Shown in pieces: positions 8,219 through 10,978 of a stretch of DNA of 10,978 bases. The stretch lies in contig DPCJ01000078.1 in NCBI GenBank assembly GCA_003516705.1, positions 1-10,978 of the forward strand, read 5' to 3'. The notes under the pieces are model-generated. The model had not been told where the DNA came from, ran no database searches, and saw only the letters and a list, made by a program, of their open reading frames with translations. Numbering within the stretch: the stretch's first letter is position 1; every line of letters starts with the position of its first letter. The position numbers were made by a program, and so were the translations under genes. Origin of the DNA: Prolixibacteraceae bacterium (GTDB taxonomy: Bacteria; Bacteroidota; Bacteroidia; Bacteroidales; Prolixibacteraceae).

Positions 8219-8242
8219 ATCCCGGGGTCATCACCCCGGGAT
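8219..8242. terminator. Strong GC hairpin, terminator-like on the - strand
   Basis: A perfect 10-bp stem, ATCCCGGGGT (8219-8228) and ACCCCGGGAT (8233-8242), with loop CATC. Read on the - strand the stem is followed by TTTTCTTTTTT, the layout of an intrinsic terminator. On the + strand it is followed by CAAAACTTAACC and then the micro-ORF at 8271, without a T tract. No recognisable gene on - ends here, and the hydrolase operon starts 147 bases further on, so it may act as a leader attenuator, as insulation, or be left over from a lost gene. Confidence 0.6.
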
Positions 8243-8270
8243 CAAAACTTAACCTAACTAAACCAAACTT
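8243..8270 (+). promoter_or_regulatory. SusC-type 5' leader sequence
   Basis: AACTTAACCTAACTAAACC, then AAACTT directly before ATGAAAAAAAAC, closely resembles from memory the untranslated leader preceding SusC/RagA-type TonB-dependent receptor genes in Marinilabiliales and related Bacteroidota. Here no receptor gene follows. This is recognition from memory and was not checked by alignment. Confidence 0.45.
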
Positions 8271-8345
8271 ATGAAAAAAAACAGCAAATTGCTGCGAAGT
8301 ATTTTTGATAGTCGTACGACTAAATTATATCAAATAACAATGTAA
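8271..8345 (+). pseudogene. 24-codon micro-ORF resembling the N-terminus of a SusC/TonB receptor
   Basis: An ATG at 8271 opens a frame for 24 residues, MKKNSKLLRSIFDSRTTKLY followed by QITM, ending at TAA (8343-8345). The MKKN start, basic and polar first 20 residues and the position directly after a SusC-type leader are what is seen before the signal-sequence helix in long-leader SusC proteins. In those a hydrophobic stretch would follow; here the frame stops exactly there and the next bases do not encode a hydrophobic segment in that frame. It may be a decayed receptor gene start, a recombination footprint, or a real leader peptide. Two dyads lie within it: CAGCAAATTGCTG (8282-8294) and TAGTCGTACGACTA (8309-8322). 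Whether it is translated cannot be told from the sequence. Confidence 0.4.
8309..8322. repeat. 14-bp perfect palindrome
   Basis: TAGTCGTACGACTA reads identically on both strands, with no spacer. It lies inside the 24-codon frame (codons for S-R-T-T). It could be an operator for a dimeric DNA-binding protein, a recombination site, or a coincidental match. A perfect 14-bp palindrome is not expected often by chance in a few hundred bases. Confidence 0.5.
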
Positions 8346-8506
8346 AAACAATTTCAAACATCGTGCCACAAAATTACAACACCAAATTTTTTAACATTAT
8401 TTCACTTTTTGAAGTGAAGAAAAGTATTCAAAAATTATTCTGAATTTTGAATATATTTGCCGCAGTTTATAAAACATGAAACACTCAGGAGCGTAACTAT
8501 TAATAA
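8346..8506 (+). promoter_or_regulatory. lepA promoter region with -7 box
   Basis: The box TATATTTG (8452-8459) fits the Bacteroidota housekeeping sigma factor -7 consensus TAnnTTTG. No convincing TTG -33 box is seen at the usual spacing. Transcription would start near 8466, giving a leader of about 40 bases. Upstream is a 7-bp hairpin TTCACTT (8401-8407)/AAGTGAA (8412-8418), a possible operator or the remains of a terminator. A seven-codon frame including its stop, ATG at 8476 (M-K-H-S-G-A-stop), lies just before the lepA ATG. The rest of the stretch is A/T-rich with no gene seen. Confidence 0.5.
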
Positions 8507-10294
8507 ATGAACAACATTCGTAATTTTTGCATTATTGCCCACATCGACCACGGGAAAAGTACTTTGGCTGACAGGCTTCTTGAATTCACCAAAACCATCA
8601 ATGAAAGAGAGATGCACGACCAGGTGCTCGACGATATGGAATTGGAACAGGAACGTGGGATTACTATAAAAAGCCATGCCATTCAGATGGATTACATCCA
8701 CGAGGGACAGGCCTACAAGCTGAACCTGATTGACACACCCGGACACGTCGATTTTTCATACGAAGTTTCACGCTCGATTGCAGCCTGCGAAGGTGCGTTG
8801 TTGATTATCGACGCTTCGCAAGGAATTCAGGCACAAACCATTTCAAATTTGTACCTCGCCATAGAAAATGACCTGGAGATTATTCCAATCATGAATAAAA
8901 TGGATATGGACAGTGCAATGCCCGAAGTTGTTGAAGAGCAAATTATAGATCTTGTTGGTTGTAACCACGAAGATATTATAAGGGCAAGCGGAAAAACCGG
9001 AATGGGAATTGAAGAAATTCTTGAGGCCATTATCAACAGGATTCATCCTCCAAAAGGCGATCCCGAAGCTCCGTTACAGGCATTGATTTTTGATTCGGTT
9101 TTTAACTCGTTTCGTGGAATTATTGCCTACTTTAAAATTGTGAATGGCCAGATTGCAAAAAAGGATTTGGTGAAATTCATGGCCACAAAGAAAGAGTATT
9201 TTGCCGAGGAAGTTGGTGTTCTGAAACTTGGCCTCTCTCCACGTGATTCACTGTCAACCGGCGATGTGGGATATATCATTTCGGGAATAAAAACAGCAAA
9301 GGAAGTTAAGGTTGGTGATACAATTACCCACGTAAAAAACCCGTGTGAATCGCGGATTGAGGGATTCGAGGAAGTAAAACCGATGGTTTTTGCGGGAATT
9401 TATCCAATCGACTCCGACGATTACGAAGATTTGCGAAATGCCATGGACAAGCTTCAACTCAACGATGCATCGCTGACTTTTGAGCCTGAATCGTCAGCTG
9501 CGCTGGGTTTTGGGTTCCGATGTGGGTTTCTTGGATTACTCCACATGGAAATTGTTCAGGAAAGGCTCGAACGCGAATTTGATATGAACGTGATTACCAC
9601 TGTACCCAACGTGTCGTACCAGGTTCACCTCACCGATGGTTCAACACTCAATGTGTATAACCCTTCGGGAATGCCTGTATCGACCACGATTGAAGAAATT
9701 GACGAACCATATATCAAAGCAAATATTATTACATCGGCTGAATATATTGGCGCAATAATGACATTGTGTCTCGATAAACGTGGCACGCTGCTCAACCAAA
9801 GTTACCTCACAGCAGAGCGGGCTGAACTTGTTTTTGACCTTCCCTTGGGCGAAATTGTTTTCGATTTTTACGATAAACTGAAAAGCATTTCAAGAGGATA
9901 CGCTTCGTTTGACTATCATATGAGCGGTTTTAAACCTGCAAAACTTGTACGACTTGATATTCTTTTAAACGGCGAAATGGTTGATGCACTTTCAACTTTG
10001 CTGCATGTTGACAATGCCTATTATTTTGGTCGTCGCATGTGCGAAAAACTAAAGGAATTAATTCCGCGACAACAGTTCGATATTGCCATTCAGGCAGCAA
10101 TTGGTGCCAAAATTATTGCCCGCGAAACAATTAAAGCAGTGCGCAAAGATGTTACTGCCAAATGCTATGGCGGCGATATCAGCCGGAAACGCAAACTGCT
10201 TGAAAAACAAAAAAAAGGAAAAAAACGAATGAAACAAATTGGCAATGTGGAAGTTCCTCAAAAAGCATTTTTGGCTGTACTGAAACTTGATTAA
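8507..10294 (+). CDS. lepA: Elongation factor 4 (LepA), ribosome-associated GTPase
   Basis: 595 residues, against about 600 in E. coli. The protein is a translational GTPase acting on the 70S ribosome, proposed to assist initiation or 30S maturation and back-translocation under stress. G1 is AHIDHGKST (11-19), the ERGITI switch is at 49-54, G3 DTPGH at 76-80 and G4 NKMD at 130-133. EF-G-like domains II, III and V follow, with the LepA-specific C-terminal domain ending in KKGKKRMKQIG and VPQKAFLAVLK, the conserved tail that reaches the peptidyl-transferase region. The start at 8507 gives MNNIRNFCIIAHIDHGKST, exactly the family N-terminus. A GGAG at 8488-8491 is too far from the ATG to be a normal Shine-Dalgarno. 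No lepB follows, unlike in enterobacteria. Base use matches its neighbours. Confidence 0.98.
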   Translation: MNNIRNFCIIAHIDHGKSTLADRLLEFTKTINEREMHDQVLDDMELEQERGITIKSHAIQMDYIHEGQAYKLNLIDTPGHVDFSYEVSRSIAACEGALLIIDASQGIQAQTISNLYLAIENDLEIIPIMNKMDMDSAMPEVVEEQIIDLVGCNHEDIIRASGKTGMGIEEILEAIINRIHPPKGDPEAPLQALIFDSVFNSFRGIIAYFKIVNGQIAKKDLVKFMATKKEYFAEEVGVLKLGLSPRDSLSTGDVGYIISGIKTAKEVKVGDTITHVKNPCESRIEGFEEVKPMVFAGIYPIDSDDYEDLRNAMDKLQLNDASLTFEPESSAALGFGFRCGFLGLLHMEIVQERLEREFDMNVITTVPNVSYQVHLTDGSTLNVYNPSGMPVSTTIEEIDEPYIKANIITSAEYIGAIMTLCLDKRGTLLNQSYLTAERAELVFDLPLGEIVFDFYDKLKSISRGYASFDYHMSGFKPAKLVRLDILLNGEMVDALSTLLHVDNAYYFGRRMCEKLKELIPRQQFDIAIQAAIGAKIIARETIKAVRKDVTAKCYGGDISRKRKLLEKQKKGKKRMKQIGNVEVPQKAFLAVLKLD

Positions 10295-10299
10295 TCAAA

Positions 10300-10337
10300 A
10301 AATAAAGCGCCGGTATTAAAATACCGGCGCTTTATTT
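10300..10337. terminator. Bidirectional intrinsic terminator shared by lepA and the response regulator
   Basis: A perfect 17-bp stem: the left arm 10300-10316 (AAATAAAGCGCCGGTAT) pairs with 10321-10337, with loop TAAA. A-rich bases on the left and T-rich bases on the right arm give each strand a U-rich 3' side. It starts 5 bases after the lepA stop codon and directly touches the stop codon of the gene on the opposite strand (10338-10340), so it can end both convergent transcripts. Confidence 0.92.
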
Positions 10338-10978
10338 CTACATAATCAGCTTATATCCTTTCCCGTGAACATTTATAATTTCAACGGTTGGTTCTTTACT
10401 CAAATGTTTTCTGAGTTTGGTAATATAAACATCCATACTCCTGGCATTAAAGTAGTTATCGTCAATCCAGATCGATTTTAACGCATAGTTACGTTCAAGA
10501 ATTTTATTTGCGTTCTGGCAGAGCAGCTTCAGCAAATCAGCTTCTTTGGTGGTAAGTTTTACCACTTCATCACCCTCGGCCAGCGTTTGTTTTCTTGTAT
10601 CGAAAGTATATCTTCCGAGTGTAAACACAGGCTGGGCGTTGGCCAGGTTTTCCTGCGATGTACGACGAAGAATTGCTTCGATTCTCATAATCAGTTCTTC
10701 CATGCTGAAAGGCTTGGTTATATAATCGTCGGCGCCCAGCTTAAATCCCTCAAGCACATCTTCCTTCATATTTTTGGCTGTCAGGAAAATAACCGGCACA
10801 TCGGGATTTACAATCCTGATATCTTTAGCCAAGGTAAAACCGTCCTTCTTCGGCATCATAATATCAAGGATGCAAATGTCGTAATGATCTCTCATAAAAC
10901 CTTTGTATGCGGCCTCTCCATCTGGAAATAGCGACGCATCATACCCTTTTGCCACAAGGTATTCTTTTAATAGCAGGC
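10338..10978 (-). CDS. OmpR/PhoB-family response regulator (5' truncated), RprY-like
   Basis: The frame runs off the right end of the window; the GTG at 10955 encodes an internal Val. About 213 residues are visible and roughly the first 20, including the acidic Asp pair of the receiver, are missing. The receiver domain shows the phospho-acceptor Asp in LDIMMPKKDGF (codon at 10863-10865), the Thr in FLTAK and the conserved Lys in ITKPF (codon at 10713-10715). The C-terminal winged helix follows (LTTKEADLLKLLCQNANK, SMDVYITKLRKHL, VEIINVHGKGYKL), so it binds DNA on phosphorylation by a partner histidine kinase, which is not in view and may lie upstream. The MDVYITKLRKHL/INVHGKGYKL pattern is like RprY of Bacteroides; that assignment is a guess. 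It shares its terminator with lepA. Confidence 0.93.
   Translation of the reverse strand, partial: LLLKEYLVAKGYDASLFPDGEAAYKGFMRDHYDICILDIMMPKKDGFTLAKDIRIVNPDVPVIFLTAKNMKEDVLEGFKLGADDYITKPFSMEELIMRIEAILRRTSQENLANAQPVFTLGRYTFDTRKQTLAEGDEVVKLTTKEADLLKLLCQNANKILERNYALKSIWIDDNYFNARSMDVYITKLRKHLSKEPTVEIINVHGKGYKLIM

Noticed and set aside
8435..8746. 103-residue open frame on the - strand over the lepA start
   Set aside because: It overlaps the highly conserved lepA N-terminus in antisense, shows no recognisable domain and is best explained as a shadow of lepA codon use.

Overview
The window looks like chromosomal DNA of a Bacteroidota bacterium, probably from the Marinilabiliales/Prolixibacteraceae neighbourhood. 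The phylum call rests on a secreted protein ending in a type IX secretion (Por) sorting domain, a TAnnTTTG-type -7 promoter box upstream of lepA, A/T-rich translation starts without Shine-Dalgarno sequences, a SusC-type leader sequence, and an RprY-like response regulator. The family-level guess is inference. Base composition is moderate and even by eye, and no tRNA, rRNA, IS element or CRISPR array is visible.

Left part (1-3162, + strand): the 3' portion of a large exported protein (CotH kinase-like domain, chitobiase-C-like domain, lamin-tail domain, T9SS tail), followed after 18 bases by a type I glycerate 2-kinase. The pair is probably co-transcribed and converges on the next block.

Middle part (3222-8072, - strand): a five-gene run read right to left. 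It encodes an exported class C beta-lactamase-like serine hydrolase, deoxyribose-phosphate aldolase (deoC), a GRP-family sugar permease, a ribokinase-type PfkB kinase and a periplasmic SIMPL-domain protein. The permease, kinase and aldolase make a complete short pathway: pentose import, 5-phosphorylation, and retro-aldol cleavage to glyceraldehyde-3-phosphate plus acetaldehyde. Deoxyribose, or ribose plus deoxyribose, is therefore the likely substrate. Two junctions are only 10 bases long; the two others are about 93-94 bases, one of them with potential RNA structure.

Intergenic part (8073-8506): the least explained stretch. On the + strand it holds a strong GC hairpin, a sequence resembling the leader of SusC/TonB-dependent receptor genes, and a 24-codon reading frame that looks like the first residues of such a receptor but stops at once, with a 14-bp perfect palindrome inside it. 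The lepA promoter region follows.

Right part (8507-10978): lepA (elongation factor 4) on + and an OmpR-family response regulator (5' end beyond the window) on -, converging on a shared 17-bp perfect stem that should terminate both. Apart from the 8.2-8.35 kb leader/micro-ORF, this is an ordinary core-genome region. I do not see a convincing new multi-gene system.
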